A stretch of DNA of 5,529 nucleotides, taken from contig JAHIHJ010000207.1 of the NCBI GenBank assembly GCA_018899795.1, positions 1 through 5,529 of the forward strand. The letters run 5' to 3'. This DNA comes from Methanobacteriota archaeon. Its GTDB lineage: Archaea; Halobacteriota; Methanosarcinia; Methanosarcinales; Methanoperedenaceae. A program made the translations under genes and the position numbers. Shown piece by piece: positions 5,501-5,529 of the stretch. Every line of letters starts with the position of its first letter. Position 1 is the first letter of the stretch. Under the pieces are notes generated by a model. That model searched no databases and was not told the origin of the DNA. It saw only the letters and a list, made by a program, of their open reading frames with translations.

Positions 5501-5529
5501 CCTAAATGTGTTATAAATCATATAAAGTA

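Overview
The window reads as an archaeal chromosome segment with moderate GC content. It carries RNA polymerase subunit L (RpoL/Rpb11), the archaeal exosome subunit Csl4, an archaeal METTL5-type RNA methylase, a DUF2240 protein and a geranylgeranyl-reductase-family flavoprotein, which is an archaeal set. TATA-like boxes sit about 25 nt before some start codons, and the rpoL ribosome binding site is AGGTGA. The mix, including a YwbE-family protein, would suit a methanogen or ANME relative in the Methanosarcinales. That placement is inference; the domain-level call is firm.

Layout. Positions 1-645 (+) hold the 3' part of a circularly permuted GTPase whose start lies off the left edge. Facing it on the minus strand, 20 nt away, is a YwbE-family protein (666-875), apparently leaderless. 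Behind that is a GGR-family FAD reductase (917-2083). A short divergent promoter region (2084-2160) separates the reductase from a plus-strand pair coupled by an ATGA overlap: an unrecognised 159-aa protein (2161-2640) and a DUF2240 protein (2637-3098). The DUF2240 gene overlaps rpoL tail to tail by 11 nt.

The right half is a minus-strand gene string read from 5453 to 3088: a methyltransferase-fold protein with a degraded SAM loop, then METTL5-like methylase (ATGA overlap), csl4 and rpoL. It joins rRNA modification, RNA degradation and processing, and transcription, and looks like one transcription unit.

The most unusual point is csl4. Its reading frame stays open for 279 nt (93 codons) upstream of the only canonical start (GTG at 3953). 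That stretch encodes a lysine/arginine-rich segment followed by about six acidic heptads. Differences between the best-matched heptads are mostly synonymous, so the frame looks translated, yet it has no ATG, GTG or TTG. A non-canonical ATT start, a +1 frameshift from the methylase gene, or a sequence error could explain it. No RNA genes, CRISPR arrays, insertion sequences or convincing terminators were seen, and no gene-free stretch exceeds about 300 nt.
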